Source: Martinezella tropici
GTDB lineage: Bacteria; Pseudomonadota; Alphaproteobacteria; Rhizobiales; Rhizobiaceae
Assembly: GCF_008370325.1 (NCBI RefSeq)
Contig: NZ_VNIP01000007.1
Span: forward strand, 1 to 64,000
Direction: 5' to 3'
Length of the DNA stretch: 64,000 nucleotides
Positions 28,101-37,881 of this stretch are shown piece after piece. How positions within the stretch are numbered: position 1 is the stretch's first letter; the number at the start of each line of letters is the position of its first letter. The position numbers and the translations under genes are program-made. The notes under the pieces are model-generated. The model was given only the letters and a program-made list of their open reading frames with translations. It made no database searches and was not told the DNA's origin.

Positions 28101-29759
28101 ATGTTGCTTCCCGTTGGTGCCGTGTCCGCTGTGGGTGTGTCCATTGAGAAGCCGATTGTCGCAACGGCTGAAACCTCCGGGCTTCAGACGGCGGCAACGC
28201 CGCTCGCCGTTCTGTCGAGTACCGTCAATGCCAGCGTCGAGGGCAGGCTGAACATGCTGCTGGTTGCGGCCCGCGAGCGCATGCTCGACAGCCTCCTTTC
28301 CGCGATCGACGTTGCCAGCGAGGTGGTGAATGTTTCCCGTGAACCGGGCGAGAACAATACGGCCTATGCGCAGCGCGTTGCCGCCGCAATCGGCAGCCTG
28401 ACGCCGCCGCAGCTCGCCGTAGCGCAGCAGCGGATGGATGCGCAGATGAGGATACCGGTGCCGTTGCCGCTTTTGGCTGCGGCATTGGAGGACCCGGAAA
28501 GCCCGCAGGCTGTTCAGATGGCTCTGAGCTTGGAACAGGCATCGGCGGCAGAACCGGATGCCGTGCTGAAGGCTGTCGTCAATTCATATGGTCAGAATGC
28601 CGGCAGGACGGAAGCGCCGGTCCCGCAGGTGCCGGCCTCGACCCCGCTGCAGCGAGCGGCCGATCTGGCCACAATGGCAACAGCCCTTGCGGCCGCCGCA
28701 GAAGAGCCGATGCCTTCCACGCCCACGCCCACGCCCACGCCCACGCCCACGCCCACGACAATGCAGTCCGCGGCCCAGCCGCCGTCCGCGCCGTTGCAGA
28801 CGCCACAACCGAGTGTTCCCACGCAAGCCGCGCCGGCCGCCGCCCAGGCGGTTCCGGCCCAGACGTCCACACAAAGCGCAACACCGGCCGCCCCGCAAGC
28901 TGCCACTACCGGCAGCGTTGCCGCCGGTGCGCACCCGGCTTCGCAGCTTGCGTCCCTTGTCGATGACCTTGCCGTGGTAGCACTGCTGACCGCGATCGCC
29001 GACGAGGCCGAACTTCCGACCGAAATCGCCTTGATCAGATCGCCGCTGACGCCGCCGCCCGTGCCGCGCGATATCCAGCAGATTCAAGCCGATATCAAGC
29101 AGGGGCTGCAGGTCGTTATCGGCCCCCCCGCGATGGCAATCAGTTCTGACCTTGAGCAGATCATCAGCAATCCCGCGCCCTCCGTCGAGAAATTCATCGC
29201 ACAGGCACTGACCGCCAATACGGCAACGCAACCGCTATCACAGCCGCCATCCGTCGATGCAAGTACTAGAAACCTGGCATCGGCAATGGCGATACCCGTA
29301 TCGTTGACGGATCAGCTCGAGGCGCCTGCCGCCGCGCTTTCCGGCAGGCCGCAGCCGTCGTCCGCGGCGCCGATGGCAATGTATGAGGCTGCGGAGCAGA
29401 CGGGATTATCCGTACCCCTGCCGCTCGGCGTCCCCTTTGTCGTGACGAACTATTTGCCTGTTGATGTCCCTGCCAAGGCCGGCGGATCGAAACTGCTCAA
29501 TCGCGTCGATCCCGTCGACGATGAGGAAGGCGGCGACGCCCAGGACGAAGAGACGGCTGAGCAGCAGGATAAAGACGAGGCTCAAGCGGAACAACCATCG
29601 CCGAAAGCGGCTGAAGAGGCTTCCGACGAAGCGGACGCAGGGCTTGTTTCTCCTCTTAACGGGGCCGGACCGGAACAGCTTGCCTTGCCGCAGCCGTCGC
29701 GTGACCCCTTGCACGACCACGCTTTTGATTTCTATCGGCGCATGGTGGCCTGGGAATAA
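28101..29759 (+). CDS. Large Pro/Ala/Thr-rich protein of unknown function
   Basis: A 552-residue protein. Residues 1-160 are helical and Ala-rich. Residues about 170-290 are low-complexity Pro/Ala/Gln/Thr with a (PT)n tract near residue 205-218 encoded by a six-base tandem repeat. Residues about 295-365 look ordered again, and an acidic stretch (about 470-520, DDEEGGDAQDEETAEQQDKD) precedes a short C-terminal end, DHAFDFYRRMVAWE. There is no signal peptide or membrane segment. The general layout (Pro/Ala/Gln linker between helical ends) recalls FliK-type length-control or surface-linked proteins, but I see no diagnostic motif. ATG 28101 is preceded by AAAGGAGC, an excellent site. Confidence 0.75.
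   Translation: MLLPVGAVSAVGVSIEKPIVATAETSGLQTAATPLAVLSSTVNASVEGRLNMLLVAARERMLDSLLSAIDVASEVVNVSREPGENNTAYAQRVAAAIGSLTPPQLAVAQQRMDAQMRIPVPLPLLAAALEDPESPQAVQMALSLEQASAAEPDAVLKAVVNSYGQNAGRTEAPVPQVPASTPLQRAADLATMATALAAAAEEPMPSTPTPTPTPTPTPTTMQSAAQPPSAPLQTPQPSVPTQAAPAAAQAVPAQTSTQSATPAAPQAATTGSVAAGAHPASQLASLVDDLAVVALLTAIADEAELPTEIALIRSPLTPPPVPRDIQQIQADIKQGLQVVIGPPAMAISSDLEQIISNPAPSVEKFIAQALTANTATQPLSQPPSVDASTRNLASAMAIPVSLTDQLEAPAAALSGRPQPSSAAPMAMYEAAEQTGLSVPLPLGVPFVVTNYLPVDVPAKAGGSKLLNRVDPVDDEEGGDAQDEETAEQQDKDEAQAEQPSPKAAEEASDEADAGLVSPLNGAGPEQLALPQPSRDPLHDHAFDFYRRMVAWE
28717..28757 (+). repeat. Six-base tandem repeat inside the Pro/Thr tract
   Basis: The unit CCCACG is repeated nearly seven times without interruption, coding for alternating Pro-Thr. 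Because the unit is six bases, slippage would change protein length by two residues per unit without a frameshift. Confidence 0.9.
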
Positions 29760-29862
29760 AGCATGTCGCGCAAAAGTGTGCAGCGGTTTTGCGGCAACGA
29801 CATGCGCAAAATCAAAGACCTGAAGCGCGAGAAGCGAATCTGAAAGATCGCGATGCGCTTTA
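29758..29862. repeat. RIME-like palindromic element
   Basis: It begins GCATGTCGCGCAAAAGTG and pairs with the reverse complement around GACATGCGC; a second module carries AAGCGCGAGAAGCG and ends at GCGATGCGCTTT. It shares the core AAAAGTG-N-GCGGTTTT with the other elements. It begins immediately at the stop codon of the Pro/Ala-rich gene. Confidence 0.65.
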
Positions 29863-29904
29863 GGCTGCCTTGGGACAGCCGGCGGTATAGGCGCGGCTGA
29901 ACCG

Positions 29905-29945
29905 ACAAAGAAAAACCCGCCGGATCGCTCCGGCGGGTCTTTTGT
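29905..29945 (-). terminator. Intrinsic terminator of rpsA
   Basis: On the minus strand ACCCGCCGG / CCGGCGGGT with a short loop is followed by TTTTTCTTT. It sits 21 bases downstream of the rpsA stop codon. The facing strand also has a T-rich end, so it may work in both directions. Confidence 0.85.
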
Positions 29946-29965
29946 TTCCAGGCTTCTACCGAAGA

Positions 29966-31669
29966 TTATTCGGCGTTGCGGTTCTTCAGAGCCGCACCCA
30001 GGATGTCGCCGAGCGAAGCGCCCGAGTCGGAAGAACCGAACTGAGCAACGGCTTCCTTCTCTTCTGCGATTTCCAGAGCCTTGATGGACAGCATGATCTT
30101 GCGGTCCTTCTTGGAGAAGTTGGTGACGCGAGCGTCGACAACCTGACCAACCGAGAAACGCTCAGGGCGCTGCTCGTCACGGTCACGCGACAGATCGGCG
30201 CGGCGGATGAACGAGGTGATGTCTTCGTGGTTGACGAGCTTCACTTCGATACCGCCGTCGTTGACTGCGATGACTTCGCAGGAAACGACTGCATTCTTGC
30301 GCAGGTCGCCGGAAGCTGCTGCTTCGCCGACTGCGTCCTTGCCGAGCTGCTTGATGCCGAGCGAGATGCGTTCCTTCTCGACGTCGACGTCGAGAACGAC
30401 AGCCTTGACGACGTCACCCTTGTTGTACTCTTCGATGACCTGCTCGCCCGGACGGTTCCAGTCGAGGTCGGAGAGGTGCACCATGCCGTCCACATCGCCG
30501 TCGAGGCCGATGAACAGGCCGAATTCGGTCTTGTTCTTGACTTCGCCTTCGACTTCGGTGCCAGCCGGATGGTTGCGAGCGAATGCTGCCCACGGGTTTT
30601 CCAGCGTCTGCTTCAGGCCGAGCGAGATACGACGCTTGGTCGGATCGACTTCGAGAACGACGACTTCCACTTCCTGGCTCGTGGACAGGATCTTGCCGGG
30701 GTGAACGTTCTTCTTGGTCCAGGACATTTCCGAGATGTGGATGAGGCCTTCGATGCCCGGCTCCAGCTCGACGAACGCACCGTAGTCGGTGATGTTCGTG
30801 ACGGTACCGGAAATCTTCTTGCCTTCCGGATACTTGGCCTGGATGCCATCCCACGGATCGCTCTCGAGCTGCTTCATGCCGAGCGAGATACGATGGGTTT
30901 CCTGGTTGATGCGGATGATCTGTACCTTGACCTGCTGGCCGATGGACAGGATCTCCGACGGATGGTTCACACGGCGCCATGCCATGTCGGTGACGTGCAG
31001 CAGGCCGTCGATGCCGCCGAGGTCAACGAACGCACCGTAATCGGTGATGTTCTTGACGACGCCGTCAACAACCTGGCCTTCTTCGAGGTTCTGAACGATT
31101 TCAGAACGCTGCTCGGCACGGGACTCTTCCAGAACCGTACGACGCGAAACGACGATGTTGCCGCGGCGCTTGTCCATCTTGAGGATTTCGAAGGGCTGCG
31201 GGTTATGCATCAGCGGGGTCACGTCGCGGATCGGACGGATGTCGACCTGCGAACGCGGCAGGAAGGCGATAGCGCCGTCGAGATCGACGGTGAAGCCGCC
31301 CTTGACCTGGTTGAAGATAACGCCTTCAACGCGCTCGCCAGCTTCGAACTTGGCTTCGAGCTTGATCCAGCTTTCTTCGCGGCGAGCCTTTTCGCGCGAC
31401 AGAACAGCTTCGCCAAGCGCGTTTTCGATGCGCTCGACGTAGACTTCGACTTCATCGCCAACCTTGAGCGTGCCGTCCTTGGCGCGTGCACCGAATTCCT
31501 TCAGTGCGATACGGCCTTCGACCTTGAGGCCGACGTCAACGACCGCGACATCCTTTTCGATGCCGGTGACGATGCCCTTGGTGACATAGCCTTCAGCCAG
31601 ATCGTTCTTGGCGAAGGATTCTTCGAGAAGGGCCGCGAAATCTTCGCGAGAGGGGGAAGTTACAGACAT
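29966..31669 (-). CDS. rpsA: 30S ribosomal protein S1
   Basis: A 567-residue ribosomal protein with six S1 RNA-binding repeats; segments such as GFTVDLDGAIAFLPRSQVD, DYGAFVDLGGIDGLLHVTD and DYGAFVELEPGIEGLIHIS mark successive repeats. It binds mRNA upstream of the start codon and is needed for translation of most messages. ATG 31669 with AGGAG upstream is chosen over the longer frame to 31708. It lies downstream of cmk, as in most proteobacteria, with a 183-base intergenic leader. Confidence 0.97.
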   Translation of the reverse strand: MSVTSPSREDFAALLEESFAKNDLAEGYVTKGIVTGIEKDVAVVDVGLKVEGRIALKEFGARAKDGTLKVGDEVEVYVERIENALGEAVLSREKARREESWIKLEAKFEAGERVEGVIFNQVKGGFTVDLDGAIAFLPRSQVDIRPIRDVTPLMHNPQPFEILKMDKRRGNIVVSRRTVLEESRAEQRSEIVQNLEEGQVVDGVVKNITDYGAFVDLGGIDGLLHVTDMAWRRVNHPSEILSIGQQVKVQIIRINQETHRISLGMKQLESDPWDGIQAKYPEGKKISGTVTNITDYGAFVELEPGIEGLIHISEMSWTKKNVHPGKILSTSQEVEVVVLEVDPTKRRISLGLKQTLENPWAAFARNHPAGTEVEGEVKNKTEFGLFIGLDGDVDGMVHLSDLDWNRPGEQVIEEYNKGDVVKAVVLDVDVEKERISLGIKQLGKDAVGEAAASGDLRKNAVVSCEVIAVNDGGIEVKLVNHEDITSFIRRADLSRDRDEQRPERFSVGQVVDARVTNFSKKDRKIMLSIKALEIAEEKEAVAQFGSSDSGASLGDILGAALKNRNAE

Positions 31670-31682
31670 AAAATCTCCTGGC

Positions 31683-31708
31683 GTGTCCATATTATGCAAT
31701 CTGGACAC
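31683..31708 (-). promoter_or_regulatory. Hairpin directly before the rpsA ribosome binding site
   Basis: On the minus strand GTGTCCA / TGGACAC form a perfect 7-base stem with a 12-base AU-rich loop, ending one base before the CCAGGAG ribosome binding site. The leader hairpin could take part in S1 autoregulation of its own message, known in principle for rpsA of E. coli. The role here is inferred. Confidence 0.45.
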
Positions 31709-31852
31709 TGACGCGCCGGTGGTTCGCGTTAAACGGGCCTGACCCCAGTCCGCCTTCCCTTTAAGGAAAGCTATCCGGCGCTTGGACGGAATGTCAGGCT
31801 ATCTTGAAATCGGCGGTTCCGGGCGCGGGGCGCGCGAAAGCCGCTCATATTT

Positions 31853-32485
31853 TCATGCATTTCGGCTCAGAGCGGCGTCGACGATCGACTTTGCCTTCTG
31901 AAACGCCGCTTCTATACTCATTTCTGAGGTATCTAGCAAGTATGCGTCTTCAGCCGGTTTCAGCGGGCTGTCGGTGCGGCCCATGTCGCGCTCGTCGCGC
32001 CGTTTCACATCCTCGAAAATGGCGTCGTAATCGGCGCTGCCGCCGGCGTCGACGATCTCCTCGTAGCGCCGCTGCGCGCGGACTTCCGCCGAGGCCGTCA
32101 CATAGAGTTTCACCGGCGCATCCGGGCAGACGACGGTGCCGATGTCGCGGCCGTCGAGCACCGCACCTGGCTTCTTTTCGGCAAAACGTCTCTGCGCTTC
32201 GACCAGCGCCCGGCGGACTGCCGGCATGACTGCGATCTTTGAGGCGGCCTCGCCGATCTCGTGCCTGGATAGAATGGTTCGGTCGAGCCCGGCCAGATCG
32301 ACCTTGCGCGCCATGCCTTCGGCGATGGTCTCGTCGTCGAGCGGCAATCCGGCATCGAGCAGCGCCTTGGCGGTCGCGCGGTAGGTGAGGCCGGTATCGA
32401 GATGATGAAAACCATAGGTTTCGGCGATCCGGCGCGCCAGGGTTCCCTTGCCGGCAGCCGCAGGCCCGTCAATGGCAATGATCAT
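31853..32485 (-). CDS. cmk: Cytidylate kinase
   Basis: A 210-residue CMP/dCMP kinase with the P-loop [15 protein letters not shown] at residues 5-19, the substrate-binding [12 protein letters not shown] and the [13 protein letters not shown] segment typical of the family. The frame is open to 32683, but ATG 32485 (GGAAGAAG upstream) gives the standard N-terminus; the upstream codons belong to a decayed paiB-like sequence. It lies between aroA and rpsA as in other alphaproteobacteria. Confidence 0.96.
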   Translation of the reverse strand: MIIAIDGPAAAGKGTLARRIAETYGFHHLDTGLTYRATAKALLDAGLPLDDETIAEGMARKVDLAGLDRTILSRHEIGEAASKIAVMPAVRRALVEAQRRFAEKKPGAVLDGRDIGTVVCPDAPVKLYVTASAEVRAQRRYEEIVDAGGSADYDAIFEDVKRRDERDMGRTDSPLKPAEDAYLLDTSEMSIEAAFQKAKSIVDAALSRNA

Positions 32486-32499
32486 GTCTTCTTCCGTCC

Positions 32500-32721
32500 C
32501 TGCGCGGTCTTTCGTTATCTGCTGTAGCGACGCACCGGTTCGGCCGCTTCCGCCGTTCCGTAAGATCGAGCGCCCCGAGGCCTTCGGCGACGCCTGTCGG
32601 TCAGCTAGCGGCCGGTTCTGGCTCACCTTCCATTTGCCGTCAATCGTCTCGATATCGATTTCAATGCCGATAATGCCTTCCATCGGGCTGCGACGAAGTC
32701 CGGCGGCGCATCCTCACTGCC
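32500..32721 (-). pseudogene. Frameshifted C-terminal remnant of a PaiB-like FMN-binding regulator
   Basis: The minus strand between aroA and cmk encodes pieces of the C-terminal end of a PaiB-type FMN-binding protein in changing frames. [11 protein letters not shown] is in one frame, then [20 protein letters not shown] and SQNRPLADR in the next, then [15 protein letters not shown] after another shift. The GKWKVSQNR block is characteristic of PaiB ends. At least two frameshifts and loss of the N-terminal two thirds show that it is non-functional. The assignment rests on remembered family motifs. Confidence 0.6.
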
Positions 32722-32740
32722 CTGGGCTGGGCGCGGCCTA

Positions 32741-34210
<1,470 letters not shown>

Positions 34211-34369
34211 TCATCCCGCAATGCGTGAAAACCGCGTGCGAAGCGGCATGAAGTTTAGCTTTGACAGAAACCGCCGCAACGATTAAGGGGACCGGCTGAT
34301 ATTTCCCTTAAAACGCCGGCTTCCCCGGCATTGCCGAATTTTCATTCGGCCATTCATGAGGCTTTGACA

Positions 34370-34750
34370 GTGGCGAAAGCGGAACTTGGAACAAAACGTA
34401 CCGACCCCGATACCGGCAAGAAGTTCTATGACTTGAACCGGGATCCGGTGATCTCGCCCTATACCGGCAAATCCTGGCCCTTGTCCTTCTTTGAGGAAAC
34501 CTCCGCTTCCAAGGAAGTTCCGGAAGAAGAGGAAGTGGCCGAAGTCGATACCGAAAACACCGAAGTCGAACTGGTGTCGCTCGAGGATGCCGACGAAGCG
34601 GCAAGCGGCGACGATATCCCGGATATGGGCGATGACGAAGTCGAAATCGGCGACGATGACGACGATACCTTCCTCGAAGCCGACGAAGATGAAGACGATG
34701 ACGACATGAGCGATATCATCGGCGTCACCGGTGACGAAGACGACGTCTGA
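34370..34750 (+). CDS. TIGR02300-family acidic protein
   Basis: A 126-residue protein. The first 45 residues carry the family signature ELGTKRTDPDTGKKFYDLN and DPVISPYTGKSWP, resembling a small metal-less zinc-ribbon. The remainder is strongly acidic and ends in repeated Asp/Glu runs (DDDDDTFLEADEDEDDDDM). Start GTG 34370 (GAGG upstream) is chosen because family members begin right there; the frame also opens at 34331. Function is unknown. It is divergent from aroA, a conserved rhizobial arrangement as far as I recall. Confidence 0.9.
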   Translation: MAKAELGTKRTDPDTGKKFYDLNRDPVISPYTGKSWPLSFFEETSASKEVPEEEEVAEVDTENTEVELVSLEDADEAASGDDIPDMGDDEVEIGDDDDDTFLEADEDEDDDDMSDIIGVTGDEDDV

Positions 34751-34762
34751 TCGCAAAGACTA

Positions 34763-34806
34763 TCGGCCCGGGAACCAAGAAAAATTTCCCGGGCCGAATT
34801 TTTCGG
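34763..34806 (+). terminator. Intrinsic terminator after the TIGR02300 gene
   Basis: A 12-base stem TCGGCCCGGGAA / TTCCCGGGCCGA with an A-rich loop, followed by ATTTTTC. It lies 12 bases after the stop codon. Confidence 0.9.
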
Positions 34807-34902
34807 CTTGCTATCTGCAAAAACCAGAAGTAATAAGCCGCCACCCCGACGGGCGAAGCGCTCGGAAGGGACCCAGGGCCGGTCAAACGGCACCACCTTG
34901 AT

Positions 34903-34978
<76 letters not shown>

Positions 34979-35176
34979 AATTCTCTTCCGATGAAAATTC
35001 CGTAAGACAATCAGATAGATGCGCCGCATGACCGTCGGGTTGAGTGCTCAAGAAAGTACCCATGCGATTCTGGGGATTAAGCTTCGAGAAATCCCCCGTT
35101 AGTAACTTGTGATTCGCGGCGGCTGGGAATCCATTCTAGGCTGCCTTCACGAATTGGAGATGAAGAGCGCAATGCT

Positions 35177-35725
35177 ATGAGCGCCGGATATGACCCCAGA
35201 GCTGTTGCCAACCTCATGCTGGATGAGGCGAGCAGGAGTGATTTACGGCTGGGACACATCCAACTGCAAAAGCTCCTCTATTTCTCCCACGGCATCCATC
35301 TTGTCCAAACCAAATCGCCTCTCGTTTCCGGTTATTTTGAGGCATGGCAGTATGGTCCTGTCCATCCCACGGTCTATCGCGCATTCAAGCAGGCGGGCCG
35401 AGAAGCAATTCAGTTCCGTGCGACTGGGCAAGACCCACTGACTGGGGAGTGCCGTCGCATCGAGGACGTTAAAGATAGTGAGATCGTGAATCTTATTCGG
35501 CGTGTTCTAGGCTCATATGGCTCCTTGCCTACGGGTCGTCTTGTTGATTTGTCCCACGCCAAGGACTCTCCATGGTGGTACATCGTGGAGCAGGGGCGGG
35601 CGGGAGTTGCGTTCGGGATGAGAATCTCGGATAGTGTGATTGCAGACCGATTCCGTCACCATAAGGTATCAGTCGGTCCAGAACCACTATCTGGAGAACC
35701 TCTTGACGACACTCCTTTTGCCTGA
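35177..35725 (+). CDS. Panacea/DUF4065 (SocA/GepA-like) domain protein, candidate antitoxin
   Basis: A 182-residue protein. Residues about 25-75 carry the Panacea signature HIQLQKLLYFSHGIHLVQ, then FEAWQYGPVHPTVYRAFKQ. Panacea-domain proteins are the antitoxin half of many unrelated toxin-antitoxin pairs and the SocA proteolysis adaptor. The next gene overlaps its 3' end and is the natural candidate partner. Codon use is visibly less GC3-biased than in flanking core genes. ATG 35177 has a weak upstream site. Identification of the domain is good; the antitoxin role is inferred. Confidence 0.85.
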   Translation: MSAGYDPRAVANLMLDEASRSDLRLGHIQLQKLLYFSHGIHLVQTKSPLVSGYFEAWQYGPVHPTVYRAFKQAGREAIQFRATGQDPLTGECRRIEDVKDSEIVNLIRRVLGSYGSLPTGRLVDLSHAKDSPWWYIVEQGRAGVAFGMRISDSVIADRFRHHKVSVGPEPLSGEPLDDTPFA

Positions 35726-36416
35726 CACCGACTTGGCACGGCTTGCTCCACTGCCTGATGTGGTGCAACGAGCGCAGTTGTGGAAGATGAAGACGGGGTT
35801 TTCCACCTTCTCCTACAAACACGTTCGCGCCTGCTTTGCTGATATCTTCAATGTTCAGCCAGCAATGTTTGGCGATACGCCCCCTACGCCCTTTGAGAAA
35901 ATCCGGGAGCGGTTGATTCGATCCTGCAAGTCGGGCGACGAGTTCAAGAGCAATGAGCAGATCGCGAAAGCGCTCCACGAGTTTGCTGCACAACACAACA
36001 TCGCGGGCCGGCATCATGACTTTTTCCCGATGGCGATGGGCATTGGCCGCAAGGTAAACTTCTGGCTTCCCTCGGTTTTCGCCATTGACGGTATGCCCTA
36101 CTCTTTGTTCATCGACCCAAGACGAACCAAGGGGCTTACCAAGGCGGGACGGCGCTTTGCCTTCTCGGTAATGCATGAACGCATTCGTGCTGCCGATGAC
36201 GACTTTGCTGGAGTCAACCTCGGGATTGTCCGCTTCGGCGTGAACGATGACGGCGGGCGAACGGCGCAACTCTATAGCGATAAGGGCGCGGTGCTCTATT
36301 CACTTGATGAGTTGGAGAGCATGGTGGCGAACACCTATCGCATTTGGACTGAAGTCTACGAAGAGCGAACCGCTGAGACACGGCGCAAGGGTACAGCAAC
36401 CGGTGGGTTTATTTAA
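35703..36416 (+). CDS. Unknown protein overlapping the Panacea gene, candidate toxin or effector
   Basis: A 237-residue soluble protein I cannot assign to a family. Visible features are a GFSTFSYKHVRACFADIF block, a basic helix KIRERLIRSCKSG, an HNIAGRHHDFFP stretch rich in His, and YSLFIDPRRTKGLTKAGRRF, followed by a mixed alpha/beta C-terminal half. I prefer TTG 35703 (GGAG six bases upstream), which overlaps the Panacea gene by 23 bases; the frame also opens at TTG 35640. Overlap implies translational coupling, as in toxin-antitoxin pairs. Low GC3 suggests transfer. Confidence 0.7.
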   Translation: MTTLLLPDTDLARLAPLPDVVQRAQLWKMKTGFSTFSYKHVRACFADIFNVQPAMFGDTPPTPFEKIRERLIRSCKSGDEFKSNEQIAKALHEFAAQHNIAGRHHDFFPMAMGIGRKVNFWLPSVFAIDGMPYSLFIDPRRTKGLTKAGRRFAFSVMHERIRAADDDFAGVNLGIVRFGVNDDGGRTAQLYSDKGAVLYSLDELESMVANTYRIWTEVYEERTAETRRKGTATGGFI

Positions 36417-36471
36417 CGAAGGCGGTCAGGCACGCTCATGGCCGAGTAGTATTGCCCACCATGCAAATGCT

Positions 36472-37608
36472 CTATTTTTTTATGAATTCTAGCAGCCCCA
36501 AAGGCGGGCCCTCCTCTTGTGGGCTGGTAGGCGCTGGCCGGAAAAGCGCGTTGAGAATAAGCGCTCTATCCTGTTCCGCAATTCCAACAGACTTCCGCTT
36601 AGCCAGACCTAAGAATGTTATGGCCATCACCCTCCTGTGCTCGGCATCGGACGCAATTAAGAGGTTCTGAGCAAAAATTCGGCTCACATGCTTCAGCAAC
36701 CAGCCATATGCCAACACAGGCACCGTGAACACAACGAGGGAAGCCACGGATATAGTGCCTTTGGTGATATCCAAAACGTGGTCAATGTAGCCTGAAACTG
36801 CTGACCATTCTAATGCGATCAATAACGCGGGAGCAGCCAGCAAGACCACGAAAGCCACAAGGGCGAAGAAAGCGTATCTGTTTGCCGTTGAAGCAACTTT
36901 TTGCCAGTGCCGAGATGGTCCTTGTAGTACCAGATGCTTTTCATAGAGCTCATGCAAATCATTTAGCTCTCTGGTCTTTTCGTCAACATACTTTGCGAAG
37001 GCGTCCCGCATCTCATCTAAGCTGACTTCGGCGTCCAGCCGGGCTTGCTTCATGGATGTGGCAGTGTTGCTTGCAATCCGCAGGCTTTCACTGGCGGAGA
37101 CGATGTCAGCAGTAGTTGCCACGTTCGGATTGAACTGAAGAACGATCTTGAGAAGGCCGTACGCCTCCTTGATTTCCGCTCGTGCGGTAACCACTCCTTC
37201 CGAGAACACAAGCGCAAGCATCTGAGCGGAATGCAGCTGCTGCTCTGCGATCAGGCGAGCAATTTGTTGGCCAATTTTCCCCTTCGAGAGAACGGCTTTT
37301 TGTTCCTCGGCAGCTTGGATGAACGAGTTGAAGCCGCTAGCATCATTGTCCCTGAGGCTACTGAGTATTGCGCCTATCCGTCTTTGATAGCCTTGGGCAA
37401 TGCCGGGGGAACCGTAGTTGCGGTTAGCGCTTACATAGTCTTGATCAATTCCGGGCAGGTCGCGCCAGAAAGCCATCTCATCGTTGAGCCAAGGTATCAG
37501 CTCGTTTGGCTCCAGGGTCGTTTTCCCAATGCCTTGCGAACGGCATTCCCACGTAATCGCTTGCTCTATCACCGCACGCCTCCTAGCATTGAGGCGGGAT
37601 AGTATCAT
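36472..37608 (-). CDS. Coiled-coil protein with two membrane helices (DUF6161-like)
   Basis: A 378-residue protein. Residues about 90-235 are predicted helical and include a coiled-coil (LDAEVSLDEMRDAFAKYVDEKTRELNDL...). Two hydrophobic segments follow at about 245-270 and 285-312. The C-terminal part IASDAEHRRVMAITFLGLAK and DRALILNALFRPAP followed by EEGPP resembles DUF6161 as I remember it. The layout (cytoplasmic sensor-like helices, then two membrane helices) is seen in some membrane effectors of defence systems. It is convergent with the Panacea pair and of atypical composition. Function is unknown. Confidence 0.7.
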   Translation of the reverse strand: MILSRLNARRRAVIEQAITWECRSQGIGKTTLEPNELIPWLNDEMAFWRDLPGIDQDYVSANRNYGSPGIAQGYQRRIGAILSSLRDNDASGFNSFIQAAEEQKAVLSKGKIGQQIARLIAEQQLHSAQMLALVFSEGVVTARAEIKEAYGLLKIVLQFNPNVATTADIVSASESLRIASNTATSMKQARLDAEVSLDEMRDAFAKYVDEKTRELNDLHELYEKHLVLQGPSRHWQKVASTANRYAFFALVAFVVLLAAPALLIALEWSAVSGYIDHVLDITKGTISVASLVVFTVPVLAYGWLLKHVSRIFAQNLLIASDAEHRRVMAITFLGLAKRKSVGIAEQDRALILNALFRPAPTSPQEEGPPLGLLEFIKK

Positions 37609-37881
37609 CTTCCCGTATGGCGTGTAGAATTGCCACGCCGCTTATCCACTGCTCTCTTAAGGTCGCCCGTAAGGAGCCTTCCAAAAGATAGACAGGGGTC
37701 AGATATCTCAGAGGTAAGCCACGTGACAGCGGCGGCAAGGTTCCGGCAGAGCATTTGCAAAGAAGAGGCTGCTCTAAATAAGCCTTTCTGTTTTCAGCGT
37801 ATCGATAATTTAATCCATCCTCCGCATCCCCCCAACTTCATGCTAGCCTCCGCTCCTCCTTAACCCACTTCGATTCGCCCC

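Noticed and set aside
29942..31711. 589-codon frame antisense to rpsA
   Set aside because: Mirror of S1 codon bias; no ribosome site or motif; rpsA is certain.
34979..37881. Search for a duplicated tRNA-Ala 3' end marking an integrated island
   Set aside because: No copy of the tRNA end (GGTTCGATCCCGCTTAGCTC) was seen up to the DUF1275 gene, and no integrase is present, so I do not call an attachment site.
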